A stretch of 64,000 nucleotides of DNA, from positions 496,001 to 560,000 of the forward strand of contig JALQBC010000029.1 in the NCBI GenBank assembly GCA_023375675.1, in the 5' to 3' direction. This document shows, in pieces, positions 10,713 to 22,006 of the stretch. This stretch comes from Cytospora piceicola. Lineage: Eukaryota; Ascomycota; Sordariomycetes; Diaporthales; Cytosporaceae. The notes under the pieces were generated by a model. That model saw nothing but the letters and a program-made list of their open reading frames with translations. It ran no database searches and had not been told where the DNA came from. Each line of letters starts with the position of its first letter. Position 1 is the first letter of the stretch. A program made the translations under genes and the position numbers.

Positions 10713-12831
10713 ATGGGCAAGAAATGTACGCCTCCTTGAAATCCCGCTCCTTTTCGCCACCACTCCTGGCTTACATGTTCTTCACATAGGGCGATACGGT
10801 GTCGTTTTGGATGCTGGTTCCTCAGGAACACGGCTGCACATCTACAAGTGGAAAGATCCGGCAAGAGCACGAAAACATGCCTCTAAAGAAGAATTGAGCA
10901 GTCTGCCGAAGCTGCACACGGAGAAGAAATGGACCAAGAAGATCAAGCCGGGAGTGTCGACATTTGGGGAGAAACCAGAAGCAGTTGGGCCAGATCACCT
11001 CAAAGGTCTTATTCAGCACGCCATTGATGTGATCCCAGAAGACCAGATCGAGGACACGCCCATATTCTTGATGGCAACAGCCGGCATGCGATTGCTTCCC
11101 AAGATCCAACAATCGGCTTTGACACACGAGATATGCTCCTACCTTCAGGATACTACCGAGTTCTCACTACCTGATTGCGATTTACACATACAGGTAATCC
11201 CAGGCGAAACAGAAGGGCTCTATGGTTGGATAGCATCCAACTACTTGCTTGGCGGTTTCGATCGTCCAGAAGACCACGACCATGGAAAGGGTCACAACAC
11301 ATACGGATTTCTCGACATGGGCGGTGCATCAGCGCAAATTGCCTTTGCACCGAATGCGACGGAGGCGGCCAAGCATGCTAACGACCTCAAGCTCCTGCGG
11401 TTGCGGACTTTGGACGGAGAGAGGTCGGAGCACAGAGTGTTTACAGCATCATGGCTCGGCTTCGGCGTCAATCAGGCCCGCGAGGCATATGTCAAGAAGT
11501 TGCTTGAGATGTACGACCCAGATGTTAGGGAAATACCAGATGCATGCCTGCCCAAGGGACTGCGCATTACCCCAGCCGGCGAACATGTCGACGAGGCTCA
11601 TTCGACTGGCCTCACATTGCTGGGAACGGGTGACTTCACAAGCTGTTTGAGGCAGACATTCCCTCTTCTCGGGAAAGATGCCCCATGCGAGGACGAGCCT
11701 TGTTTGCTGAACGGTCAACACGTACCGGCGATCGACTTCGACGTTAACCACTTCATTGGTGTTTCCGAGTACTGGCATACAACGCATGGTATTTTCGACA
11801 AGGGCGATCAGGCATACGACTTGAAGACATACCAAAACAAAGTAGAGGAATTCTGCACGGAGGATTGGGAAACCATCGTCAGTACCAAGGTCGACACAAA
11901 AAAGAAGGACGAGCACGCCAACGAGGCGCAAGAGGCTTGCTTCAAGGCATCGTGGCTTATCAATGTCCTGCATGACGGTATTGGCGTCCCTCGCTTAGGC
12001 CTGGACCACACGCCGGACTTCAACGCATCACAGGGCGCGCTGGAAGAAGCCAAGGTTAAGGGATTCCTGAATCCGTTCCAGCCGGTAGACAAGATCGATG
12101 GGATCGAGGTCAGTTGGACGCTGGGGCCCATGGTCCTGTATGCTGCCGGCCAAATTCCTCCCAGGAACACCGACTTCCTTCCTGTTGGGTTTGGCAGCAA
12201 CATCAACGGCATACCAGCCGACTTTAATCATGCAGGCTCAAGCTGGAAGAATGATGACGGCGACGGCGACGATTGGGACGATACAATAGAAGACTTGGTG
12301 GACCATGCAAAGCCGAGCAAATCATCCAGCTTCCTCCTCTTCATCTTGGTTCTGCTGCTGGTCGGCTACCTTTTCCGAAAGAGAGAGCGCAGGATGCGCT
12401 TCATCAACAAATTCAGCGGATTTACCGGACGCTGGAGAAAGGGCAGCAGCTCCAGGAAGCATGGACGCGGCTTGTCAGGCCTAACAAGCAAGCTATTTGG
12501 CAGGAACTCCGCCCACTACGAGCGCGTGATCGAGGAGGGCGAGGCAAGCCAGTTCGAGCTGGGAGAAGTTGATTCAGATGAGACCGAACATTCGGACAGC
12601 AGCGAGAACTCCAAATTGGGCAGGACCTCGGGACTGGCAACCCCCAAGCTGAACCTGCCAGAGCGATTTGACTCCAGCTCTTTGCTGGACCGAGGTGGAA
12701 TATTTGTTCGAACGGAAAGCCGAGAGAGGCTTGTACCGGCCAATCTGTCCAGCGTGGGGCGGACCAGGAGTAGGGCTGGCAGTCCCACGAGGTTGAAGAG
12801 CCCTTTAATGTCACCACTGGATGAAGTTTAA
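10713..12831 (+). CDS. YND1: Golgi apyrase / nucleoside diphosphatase, GDA1-CD39 family, Ynd1 type
   Basis: Hydrolyses NDPs and NTPs in the Golgi lumen, removing GDP/UDP left by glycosyltransferases; a partner function to mannan synthesis. Exon 1 is only 13 nt (10713..10725, MGKK plus one base); after a 64-nt intron exon 2 runs 10790..12831, 684 residues in total. The splice creates MGKKWRYGVVLDAGSSGTR, matching the Ynd1 start. Apyrase conserved regions: ACR1 DAGSSGTR (12-19), ACR2 ATAGMR, ACR3 GETEGLYGW, ACR4 LDMGGASAQIAF. One transmembrane helix near 514-532 is followed by an Arg/Lys-rich and Ser/Glu-rich cytosolic tail of about 150 residues. Absence of an N-terminal anchor and presence of the C-terminal helix distinguish Ynd1 from Gda1. 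An unspliced upstream Met at 10648 also exists but would destroy the conserved N-terminus. Confidence 0.92.
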
Positions 12832-13710
12832 TGTTTACGAGGGCTTGGAGGAGTGACTTGGAGATGATACCATAAACACGTTTTGATGTACGGGATACCG
12901 ACTATTGCTTTTCGACACTACATGATTTTAATATTCGACGACGGTCTAGAGGCGTTTTGATCAAGACAGGGCATTGCTAGGGCGGAATTTTAACGGAGTT
13001 TCACGGTTCTTGGAGTTGCTCAAGAGTGTTTTGGGAAGGTCTAGTCTTATTGGGTGTCGGGATTTGAATGAGTTTGCTTCGCTACTGCAGTTATGTCGCC
13101 TGAGGCTGCCTTCTTGCTCTCTGCATATGTAGTTCAGCGTACAGAATATACTGGCTGGGATGCTGGCTTCACTCGATTCCGGTATTCCTCTTATTGCTTT
13201 TTCCCTCGTCTCGTCAATCATGTTCTTCTCCTTGAGGCCCTTTCATCTGCGCCGCGGACACCTTCCGAACGTTCTCGAGGATCCGGTTGGCTCCATCCTT
13301 ATCTTCGGTGGTCACACGACACTGATAGTGATGCTCATCCGGCTCTCTTATACAGATGTTTTTGAGCCATCCCACTCTTGCCAAGATAGACTGTACGACA
13401 GCCCCAGAATCCCACCAACCACAGCATATAGTGCGAGGTCGCCATAGGACCTGTCAGTCACATCTCACCGCATCGATCTCAGCAACACCGCGCCGCCTGA
13501 CTCAGATGGCATGTTCCCGGTACATCAAGACGCCATCCCGGTGTCCGCGAGTCCAGGAGCTTTACTGTGTCACCGGACACACACAAGTACGCAAGCAGTA
13601 AGGACTACGCGGCCAAGTTGTTGTGTGTGCTGCATCGTCTTCCTGGGTTTTTGCCGCCCACATGCGCCCCCTTTTCTCTCTGTCGGCAGCATAGGAGCCG
13701 CCCCCCTGCT
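12832..13710. other. Intergenic region between convergent YND1 and the Hikeshi gene
   Basis: 3' flanks of two converging genes. Several overlapping plus-strand ORFs of 60-95 codons (13093-13714) show no domain and were not called. Confidence 0.5.
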
Positions 13711-14364
13711 CTAGTCATCCCTCTCCAGGAACCCTGGGTCGCTCCTCAGACGCCCCTCAAACTTCCTCCACCAGTCCTCGAACGCCTTGAGGGGTACGAC
13801 CTCGACCTGCCCTGCCTGCCCCGAGAAGCTGGACAGGAAGTTGAAGGCGTTCTTGATGATCCTCTGCGCCAGCACCAAGGTGCCGGGCTGCTGCCTCGCG
13901 GGCACGAGCGCCAGCGACCCGTCGGGGACGCCGGCGGCGGGCGACGACCTGGCCGCCTGCATGTCCGTGATCCTCTGGGCGACGGAGCCGGCGTCCTCGA
14001 TGCTGACGCCCAGGATGACCTGGCCCCCGGCACCGGCGGCGCTGGCGGCGCTGGCGGCGGCGGTCTCGCCGAGCTTGAAGATGGCGCTCTCCTTGCCCGG
14101 GCCGACGCCGCCCAGGAACCTCGAGGTGGGGGCGTCGTGGCCCTGGGCGCGGTTGGGGGGCGTGACGAGGTAGATGGCGGCGGCGGTGCCGTCGGGCAGG
14201 ACGACGCCCGGGAGGAGGAAGATGACGACGTGGCTGAAGGGCTTGGGGCCCCCGGTCGTCGGGATGGCGTAGACGAGGGATGTCTGCGAGAGGGTCTCGG
14301 TGGGCTGTGTGATGACGGGGAGCCCCGCGGGGACAATACCGAACAGCAGCTGTTGTTGGGACAT
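13711..14364 (-). CDS. Hikeshi / Opi10 family protein
   Basis: Single-exon gene of 217 residues. Hikeshi carries Hsp70 into the nucleus during heat stress; the yeast relative Opi10 is linked to inositol regulation. The N-terminus (FGIVPAGLPV, then VVIFLLPGVVLPDG, then YLVTPPN) matches the family's nucleoporin-binding domain, and the Ala/Gly-rich linker around 100-120 is common in fungal members. The start at 14364 is preferred: 36 upstream codons in frame would encode a Thr/His/Asn-rich stretch made by a CA microsatellite. The antisense and other frames are open through the GC-rich core but are shadows. Confidence 0.88.
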   Translation of the reverse strand: MSQQQLLFGIVPAGLPVITQPTETLSQTSLVYAIPTTGGPKPFSHVVIFLLPGVVLPDGTAAAIYLVTPPNRAQGHDAPTSRFLGGVGPGKESAIFKLGETAAASAASAAGAGGQVILGVSIEDAGSVAQRITDMQAARSSPAAGVPDGSLALVPARQQPGTLVLAQRIIKNAFNFLSSFSGQAGQVEVVPLKAFEDWWRKFEGRLRSDPGFLERDD

Positions 14365-14374
14365 GGCCCTTGTT

Positions 14375-14406
14375 GGTGTGTTGTGTGTTGTGTGTGTGTG
14401 TGTGTT
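14375..14406 (+). repeat. TG/CA microsatellite in the Hikeshi 5' UTR
   Basis: A TGTG/TTGTG run lies directly upstream of the Hikeshi start; on the gene strand it is a CA-rich leader ending about 10 nt before the ATG. Confidence 0.7.
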
Positions 14407-16441
14407 CTTCGGTAATTTCTTCTTTATTGGGTTGTGTTGCGAGTAATGAATTGGCAGGGTATATCTGAGCAAACCCCTGGAATATCGTCAAGGTACACTA
14501 AGTACTTAGGTAGGTAGGTATCCGTTTGTATGTACGGAATTTGCGTGGGTTGTGATTGATTGGTTTTCCCGTCAAGAGATAAGGTGAGTTGCTTTATTCA
14601 AGGGAGGATGAGGTTTTGTTTTTGATGTTGGGTGAAGATGGTGTTGGAAAGATCCCCTTGTTTTTCTTGTTCTTCTTCTTCTTCTTTTCTCTACGGCTTT
14701 TTGATTAAGTAAGTGATTGATGGATGTGTTTGTCTGATTGATTGTTGATTTATACTTCAGAGCATGAGGTTATCAAGATTACACCCCAGAGGAAGGAACA
14801 TGTATGTATGTAAGTAAGTAGCACTTACCGTTCGGCCCGTCACAGCCTGACAGGGATGGGCGTTTGACTTAAAAACGGAAACGCTAATCCGTTTCTAGAA
14901 CTTGCGAGAAAGACCTCGGAACCATGATTCTTTGCACATCACATCACATTTCCATCACTTTCATCCCACTTTTCCAGCTCACCAGCTCAACAGCTCACTT
15001 GAGTCGGAGTTCTAGTGTACGTGTATTATCTATGCATTACCTACAGTAGGTATCGAAAGATTCATGGATAGGCCATTTCTGCAGTCAAGCGTCTGATGTG
15101 ATGCGATGTGATGTATCATAACGACAAGCCATCAGCCACGAGCCACCAGTCGACAGTCAAAAGTCAACAGTCAACGGTCCGACGGCACGGCTACCAGAGT
15201 TTGATTCTCTCTGGCTGAATATTAATTACCACCTATATTCCAAGATTGGCCCTACAGTACACCCGGAGAAGAGACATATTTGTAGGTATCTACCTAGGTA
15301 CCTAGGTATTTAGACTTTATCAAAGCAGGGCACATTATGATTGTTATAATTGCAGTGCTCGCAATCCCTCGCTCCGCGGGTGAGGCGGTGGTTCGGATAA
15401 CATGTGAATTCCGCACATAACCCTAAGTACTCTACTTACCCAGGTACTTGCTGAAGTAGGTACCTAGGTATTTCTCATCATGCTACTAACCTCCAGGGCT
15501 ACTAACCTACTAACCTTGAAAGACGTATTGGGGTGGCACTAGACCTTTGTCTTTCACACCTTCTCGCGAAGCAGCGGCTCTTGAAGAAAATACCGGTTAC
15601 ACACACATAGACCTCACCACACTATCCCAAGCCACACGTTGCCAATACGCCGGACGGAGTAAGCCTCAAATTCTGCTTATACCCGTTTTGCCCGGTATTC
15701 ATTTTATTTATGGTAATTAGCCACCACCTCCTCCTCTTTCTGTGACTGACGGACGGGTGAGCGATAGATAGTACCTACCACGACAGAATGGATCCCTCTT
15801 CCTTTTCTTGGTGATTGCAGTACATGCAGTGTTCGGGTTCTCGAACGCGCTAGGCGAGGGTGTCTCGATCGTCAGGCCTGAGATGGACCCACTACCTGGG
15901 ACCCACCACATGCAAAACCCTAGCACGCACATGGCAGACCAGACAGAGTGAACCAAGCAGGCCCGAGATGCAGAACCCGACCGACCCCAACGCAGGGCTA
16001 GAGTATACATCTCTAGTGCTAATCCTATTGTGGGTTGGCCCGGCAGCACCAACAAACCACCTGATCTGGCCTGGGCAAATGGTAGTAAGAGGGTTGCCGA
16101 AAAGCCTCTGTCTGTCCTCAGGTTACGGCCCCAGCACTTGTCAGGGTTCTTGATTTGCCCGCAGGTCCCCGATGACTACCAACCACGCGGGTGTATTGGT
16201 ACGAGGGCACATGTACGGAATGCCAGAATACAGTAGGATTTTGGGCCTGCGGCTCTTTCCCGGCCTGGCTGTCTATAAAGCTTCTCGTCCTGCCAGGCTC
16301 GGCAGCCAGCTGGTCTCTCACTTCTCATCTTACATGTGCCCAGGCGATACCGGCCTTATCCCCATAAACGGCTCAAGTCCAGTCCGGAGCCTCCTGAAAC
16401 CGAGTCATCGCAGACCCAACGAGGCAGAGACAAACGCACCA
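14407..16441. other. Intergenic region between divergent Hikeshi and Nudix genes
   Basis: About 2 kb without a supported gene. It contains GTAG and tacctaggta motifs at 14505-14520, 15288-15310 and 15440-15475, a TTC run near 14675 and short agtc-type word repeats near 15120-15180. The last 150 bp before 16442 are the likely Nudix promoter. Confidence 0.5.
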
Positions 16442-17722
16442 ATGGCGGCGAGGCTCACAACCAAAGACTTGTTGGACCGCTGTGACGGGTAAGTCCATCT
16501 TCCTTCTGGTTGGCCCACCACCCTCTCTGTACCTAACACGTGCAATCCGTGCCTGATCATGTCCTCGGGCGGCGCAACACAACAGGGGTCACCCACAGGT
16601 CGGGCTCGTGTCGGCCCCTCGAGCTTTTCGTGCAACATCGGAAGCTAGGAGCCAACCGACACAGCAGCTTGTTGTGCCCCCTCTCCCCTACTCTCGTTGG
16701 CATTCCTCTCGTACACCGTCATTGCGGGTATCGAACCGGCCGCTGATGGCGCGTTGGCCCCTTTTCGCAGGTTCCCGTACACGGACAGGCAGCCTGCGGG
16801 ACACGCCAAGAAGCTGGACAACCTCTTCACTCTCGTCTGGGAAGACCAGGATGGAGTGTTCCCCATTGGCTACATGCTGAAGTCCGTCTTTGACGAGCTC
16901 AAGAAGGTCCCTCCGGCAATCAGGGGCGACATGGTCCTGGACCCCTTCGCGAACACGGTCAAGATGTTCCACAAACCCGCCACAGAAAAGAAGCGTACGG
17001 AAATGGCAGCCGCGACCACGCATTATCTGCGCCTCAACAAGACCTTCAAGACCCTCAAGGGCTGGAGGAACGAGCTCTGGCCCATATACGGCCGCAATGG
17101 GGAGATCCTCTTCAGTATGGAACGGGCCGCAGTGGCACTGTTCGGGTGCATGCGTTATGGCATACACCTGATAGCGTACGTCAACTGCCCAACAGCGCCA
17201 CACGGTATCAAGATGTGGGTGCCAGTGCGGAGCCAGACAAAGACCTCCTGGGCTGGGATGCTCGACAACACAGTCGCCGGTGGTCTCACGACGAGGGAAA
17301 CTCCGTTCGAGTGTGTCATGCGCGAGGCCGACGAAGAAGCAAGTCTGCCTCAGGATTTAGTGCGCGAGCACGCGAGGCTGGCAGGTCTCGTCAAGTACAT
17401 TTATATGGTCGACGCACGAAGTGGAGGTGAGGAAGGATATGTTTATCCGGAATGTCAATGGGTATATGATCTCGAGCTACCTGACGATGTAATTCCCGAG
17501 CCGAACGACGGGGAAGTCGAGTCTTTCATGCTCTGCACTGTGGATGAGGTGAAAGAGCAACTCGCCACGGGCCGGTGGAAGCCCAATTGCGCTGCGATCA
17601 CACTGGATTTCTTCGTACGCAAGGGTATTCTGACCCGCGAGAATGAGCCCTATATCGATGACATCGAAACACGACTCCGCAGGAAGCTGCCATTCCCGGG
17701 ACCTCATGAGTATGAAGAATGA
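16442..17722 (+). CDS. Nudix hydrolase, DUF4743 / thiamine-pyrophosphokinase-related type
   Basis: Two exons: 16442..16488 and 16771..17722, 332 residues. The 282-nt intron is the longest called here but has a clean GTAAGT donor and TTTTCGCAG acceptor, and joins LLDRCDG to FPYTDRQ in frame. The N-terminal DUF4743 half (to about 150) precedes the Nudix fold. The Nudix box is at about 185-207: G-x5-E-x7-READEEASL, with the usual final G-U replaced by S-L; the metal-binding REx2EE core is kept. Fungal relatives are annotated as thiamine pyrophosphokinase-related or as hydrolases of oxidised thiamine diphosphate; the substrate cannot be told from sequence. Confidence 0.87.
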
Positions 17723-18039
17723 GAGGGAGCTGCCTTCGTCCTACCGACTCTGGAACAACCGACCAAGATTAACCAACCGGATGTGGCTGGATCGATGGGG
17801 GCCTAACGTCTAACAAGTGAGCCGGCTGAAGCTCAATCAACCACTTAAGTCGACTGTGGGATAAAGGCGCATGGGTGGCAGCTTCGTCCTTTTGTTGGTG
17901 TATTTGGAAGGTTTGGGGGTGTATGAGACGGCGCCTATACAGAATAAGACAAGAGTTCTTTCGGGCGACTTGATAGAGACATACCCAATAATTGGATTTG
18001 CCGGTGTGCGGCACACTCCAAAACTATCATGCGCGGAGT
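17723..18039. other. Convergent 3' region of the Nudix gene and RPB8
   Basis: 317 bp between two stop codons. No gene, repeat or clear structure seen. Confidence 0.5.
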
Positions 18040-18542
18040 TTACTTCCTGATGAGAAGGTAGACATGGTCCACGCGCAGTGGCGTGAGCTTGCTGTCGGGG
18101 CCCTCCAAAGCCATCAGGAGTCCGCCAAATGAGACATACGCCTTCCTTATAAACCTGTCAGCCACGAGACCTCCCGTACCGTACCCAAAAGATTCACTTA
18201 CAAGGTCTTCTCGGCCTTGCCATCCTCAAACTTGTAAACCTTGCCGTAGCAAACGTAGTGGTACGCATCAGCGAGCGTGCTAACACCGGGCTTGGCAACG
18301 TCGCGCCAGGTCTTCTCGTCCTCCCTCGAGCCGTCCAGGTTCAGAGTGGTCGCCAGAGCGATCTCGACGTTATCACCTGCATTGAGGGGCAGAAGCTCGG
18401 TGTTGATGTCGAGCTCCAGGCTGGTGGCGCCGTCGAGGGAGCTGGCCGTGATGCGCGCGGCTCTGTCGTACTTCTTGTGGTCGACGGCGCTGACGGTGAA
18501 CTGGTCCTCGAATAGGAGAGCATCGCTGGATGTGTCGGCCAT
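18040..18542 (-). CDS. RPB8: RNA polymerase I/II/III shared subunit Rpb8 (ABC3)
   Basis: Common subunit of all three nuclear RNA polymerases. Two exons: 18542..18202 and 18145..18040, 148 residues (yeast 146). The 56-nt intron has a GTAAGT donor and a CTGAC branch site and ends at TTTATAAG; it joins EKT-LKAYVSFGGLL without frame change. Landmarks: LFEDQFTVSAVDHKKYDR at the start, LDINTELLPL, and the C-terminal GGLLMALEG and DHVYLLIRK. It diverges from ELP4. Confidence 0.95.
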
Positions 18543-19031
18543 TCTGTGGAGGAGGGTGAAGGTGAGGTTTGGGTTGAGTGGGTTTCGGTTGGAGGTGGTT
18601 GGAGGTGGACGTTGGAGGTGGACGAAAAGCGTATTTGTTTTGTTCGGTTATGTGAGTGAGCGACAGGAATTGAGTTGGAAGGCACCCATTGGAAGTTCGA
18701 AAAAATGGACGGAGTGCCGCCTGTCTCTGGTCGCCTGCGGTGTCTCGTTGCGGCAGGCAGGCAGGCAGGCGGCTTTCTAATACAGAAGGCGGTAGGAAGG
18801 ACTCACATGTTACTGATCTTGTACTTAGAAACGGCAGAACTTTCCTTCCGCCTAAATTTGGAAGATTGAGGAAGGCGTGTTAGGTGGGGTGGAGGGGTAG
18901 CTCCCTGCCTTGTTAATACTTGCATTGCAGTCTGTTTGTGGGTCTATGTAGCTTTCATCCCAGAATATTGCATTTCTCTTCCCTCATGATCACCTGGGCA
19001 GATTATCCATACACATAATTTCTCCTCCACC
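18543..19031. promoter_or_regulatory. Bidirectional promoter region RPB8 / ELP4
   Basis: 489 bp between divergent starts. It contains a GCAGGCAGGCAGGC microsatellite near 18760. No TATA box is evident on either side. Confidence 0.5.
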
Positions 19032-20245
19032 ATGTCCTTTCGAAAGAGGAACGCAGTGATATCTGCACCTGCCTCATCGCAAGCCACTGTTCAGTCCCGA
19101 TCTGAAGCACAACTTGCGCCAGGCCTACGCCCGTCTCCTTTGGACGGCCGAGTCACTACCTCTACCGGCACATCATCTCTTGATGGCATCCTCGCTGGAC
19201 ATGCCGGCCTCCCACTTGGCTCGTCTCTTTTTGTTGAAGAGCACGGTACCACGGACTTTTCTGGAAACTTGCTCAGATATTATGCCGCCGAGGGATTAGT
19301 CCAGGGACACCAAGTCCATGTGCTGGGTTATCCGGAAGCTTGGAAACATGAATTGCCTGCTGTGTCCACGAAGAAAGACAGCACTGCCAGCGAGACCCCG
19401 ACTCCGAACGATGAGAAGATGAAGATTGCTTGGAGATATAAGAATCTTGCCAGCCGGAACAGCCCCAGCGCTTCGGTGACTGGTAGGTGAAGAAACTTGT
19501 TTTTACGATACGATCAGCTTTCTAACTGCGTATAGACGTAGATGGCTCCAAAGCTGTGTTTTGCCATACATTTGACTTGACCAAGAGACTGGCATCCGCT
19601 TCCATCAAAGGCACAATATCAGCAACTCCAGCCTCCAACCCTCCCAGTCTCTCATTTGAGGCCAAGGAACCACCCTCTCCGTTGAAAATGTTCATTAGGA
19701 ACCTTCAGAACAGGCTCCAAGGTGCACCGCCCTCATCCATCCACCGAGTGGTTGTGCCCAGTCTCTTGTCACCGACGCTCTATACTCCTGGGGCATGCCG
19801 ACCAACTGAAGTATTGCAATTTCTGCACGCCTTGAGAGCCTTGCTGCGTCAATACAGCGGACAGTTAACGGCCCTCATTACATTCCCAGTAACTCTTTTT
19901 CCTCGAAGCAACGGTGTGACTCGGTGGGCTGAGATTCTTTCCGATGGTGTCCTCGAGATGGTACCTCTGCCTCCAAAGCTTGGTGCTGCCCCGCCGTCTT
20001 CCGGGAGTGCCTCAAAGGTTCAGGATCAGAGCCAGGGAATCCTAAAGGTACACAGTCTGCCCGTTTTTCATGAGAAAGGTGGTGGTGGTGGTGCCGAGAA
20101 CAACCACTTCCGCGAGGATCTCTCTTTCCACCTGAGCAGCACGAAAGGCCTCGTCATCCAGCCATACGTCCTCCCACCTATGGAAGACGAGGATCACAAG
20201 GAAAAGTCCCCGGCAAGTACTGTCAAAGAAGGGATTGAATTCTGA
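19032..20245 (+). CDS. ELP4: Elongator complex subunit Elp4 (PAXNEB)
   Basis: Part of the Elp4-5-6 RecA-like hexamer of Elongator, needed for mcm5/ncm5 modification of wobble uridine in tRNA. Exons 19032..19482 and 19536..20245, 386 residues. The 53-nt intron has a GTAGGT donor, a CTAAC branch site and a TATAG acceptor; it joins SVT-D-VDGSKAVFCHTFDLTKRL. Landmarks: TSTGTSSLDGILAGHAGLPLGSS, where Elp4 lacks a true Walker A, then LLRYYAAEG, and later RVVVPSLLSPTLY. A flexible Pro/Ser/Gly stretch lies around 290-310. The sequence ends shortly after IQPYVLPPMEDE, as is usual for the family. Confidence 0.92.
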
Positions 20246-20689
20246 TCCATTTCGGGATGCTTGAGATCATCCCCCAACCCAAAGCACATACCTGCACCCT
20301 GGAAAGCCCACTACATGGACACCCCCCGTCAACCACGACTTGGGCTTTACACCGCCCAACTTGGTAATTTTCTGCCACAGATCGACCTCAAAAAGCTGCT
20401 CAGATTTTCTCCCCAATTTCGTCTTCCCACATCTTGCAACTCAACAAGTCAGTGCAGGTTAGTACCAAATTTTCCTACGTTCAAAACACATTCTCTGTAA
20501 ACCCGAATGATTATAACAACATCTATCTGTCAATCCCCTGAGATTTTCAATGCTGAACCAATTTGTGTCAAAACTTATGACTTCCACCTTACTTCCTGAA
20601 CATTCTAGCTCTGCAACTTCGTCCGATGAGCCGAGCTAACATCATGTTCAATAGATATACCACACTGCCAATAGACACGAGCATTCAAA
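20246..20689. other. Intergenic region ELP4 to SEN34
   Basis: 444 bp between two genes in tandem. It should hold the ELP4 terminator and SEN34 promoter; no specific element is recognised. Confidence 0.45.
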
Positions 20690-21652
20690 ATGACGGAGCT
20701 CGTACGCATCACCAAAGTAGGTGGCCGTTATCTCGTCTTTGAGGTGAAAGACGTCGCCTCTCTCCGCCGCGACCATTGCATTTGCGCCGTGTTCATCGGT
20801 ACCACGCCGCAAAACCCAACGCAGAATGTCTTCTCGGGACTGCCAATTGAGCTTCTCGCCGAGGAGGCGAAGCTACTCGTGGACAAAGGAGCTGCCTATA
20901 TCGTGGACGATGCCGTGTCCCACCTGACTCACCTGTCATCCATGGACCCAGCCGCAAAACATGCATATGTCCAATCCCTCAAGACACGGCGGCAGAACAT
21001 TTCGCGAGTCCTGAACGAGCAAGATGCTGCCAGGAAAAGGGAAGGTGCGAAGATGAGAGGGAAGCAAAAGTCTAAGCGTGTTCTTGTCCGGAGCGACACC
21101 CCACCAGTAGATGAAGCAACCACCTTGCCACCGACCCCTCCAGCCGAGAGGGAAGATGAGGCGCCGTCCTCGTTCGCAGGACTAGCGGATTTGGAGTCGT
21201 CGCTATTCTCACATCCTTCTAAGCAAGAGGTCTCGCCTATATCCAAGGCACTTGCCAATACCAAAGACCGCCACATCACCCCGACGACGAGTATTGATAT
21301 GCTGCATGACCCCAGAGCTCACACCGTGCCAATTGAGGCTCCACGTTCTTACCCTTTTTACAAGCATCTCAACTCCAAGGGCTTTTACATCACCCCAGGT
21401 ATCCGTTTCGGCGCTGACTACAGTGTCTACCCCGGTGACCCGTTCAGGTATCATGCGCACTTCATGGCGACTAGCTTTGACTGGGATGAGGAGATCACCA
21501 TGCTTGACATCGTCAGCGGCGGTCGTCTAGGGACTGGTGTGAAGAAAGGCTTTCTAGTAGGTGGACAAGGCCCAACCGACGAACGCGACGGGAGCGAGGG
21601 TCTCGATGGAGACCGAGTGAGAGCATTCACAATTGAATGGGCTGCCATGTAA
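20690..21652 (+). CDS. SEN34: tRNA-splicing endonuclease catalytic subunit Sen34
   Basis: Cleaves the 3' splice site of intron-containing pre-tRNAs. Single exon, 320 residues. N-terminal domain (about 1-95) is followed by a basic linker (KREGAKMRGKQKSKR) and an acidic/Pro-rich insert. The C-terminal endonuclease fold holds the expected catalytic triad: Tyr in DYSVYPGDP (near 243-247), His in RYHAHF (near 253) and Lys in GTGVKKGF (near 284). The position of the triad and the family motif YPGDPFRYHAHF make this confident. It lies directly downstream of ELP4. Confidence 0.95.
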   Translation: MTELVRITKVGGRYLVFEVKDVASLRRDHCICAVFIGTTPQNPTQNVFSGLPIELLAEEAKLLVDKGAAYIVDDAVSHLTHLSSMDPAAKHAYVQSLKTRRQNISRVLNEQDAARKREGAKMRGKQKSKRVLVRSDTPPVDEATTLPPTPPAEREDEAPSSFAGLADLESSLFSHPSKQEVSPISKALANTKDRHITPTTSIDMLHDPRAHTVPIEAPRSYPFYKHLNSKGFYITPGIRFGADYSVYPGDPFRYHAHFMATSFDWDEEITMLDIVSGGRLGTGVKKGFLVGGQGPTDERDGSEGLDGDRVRAFTIEWAAM

Positions 21653-22006
21653 TGGAGCCTTCTCGGGGGAAGTGCGATCGATCTCAAGGCCAAGAACTAA
21701 AGGCCTGTCTCCTGGATAGTACTTTGTATATAGGTTGAAAATGACAATCGATCATGATTCAGCAATATTGCTCGTCTCCTGACCTAAACATTCGCGCATG
21801 CACCTTATGTTTGCTTGACGTGGATAGCTCCTATGCACATGTTGGATTTCCAGTAATATGATCCATACACGAAGAAAGAATGAATGAGAACGCCATCACG
21901 CCGAACATGCCCCTACCATACTACTCGCTTATGGACATCATTGTAGTGTATTAAATAAAAACATAGAAAGGTTCCTTGCCGCTGGACACACCCAAGCCTC
22001 AGGCAA
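21653..22006. other. Convergent 3' region SEN34 / RING ligase
   Basis: 354 bp between converging genes. An AT-rich segment with an AATAAA-like word (ttaaataaaa) near 21951 could act as polyadenylation signal for SEN34. Confidence 0.4.

Noticed and set aside
13746..14491. Several overlapping ORFs of 128-282 codons on both strands
   Set aside because: Shadows of the GC-rich Hikeshi gene; Ser/Pro/Arg or Gly/Asp low complexity.
16697..16770. In-frame extension of the Nudix exon 2 upstream
   Set aside because: Begins without ATG (TTG) and lies in the intron; splicing from the exon at 16442 gives the conserved N-terminus.
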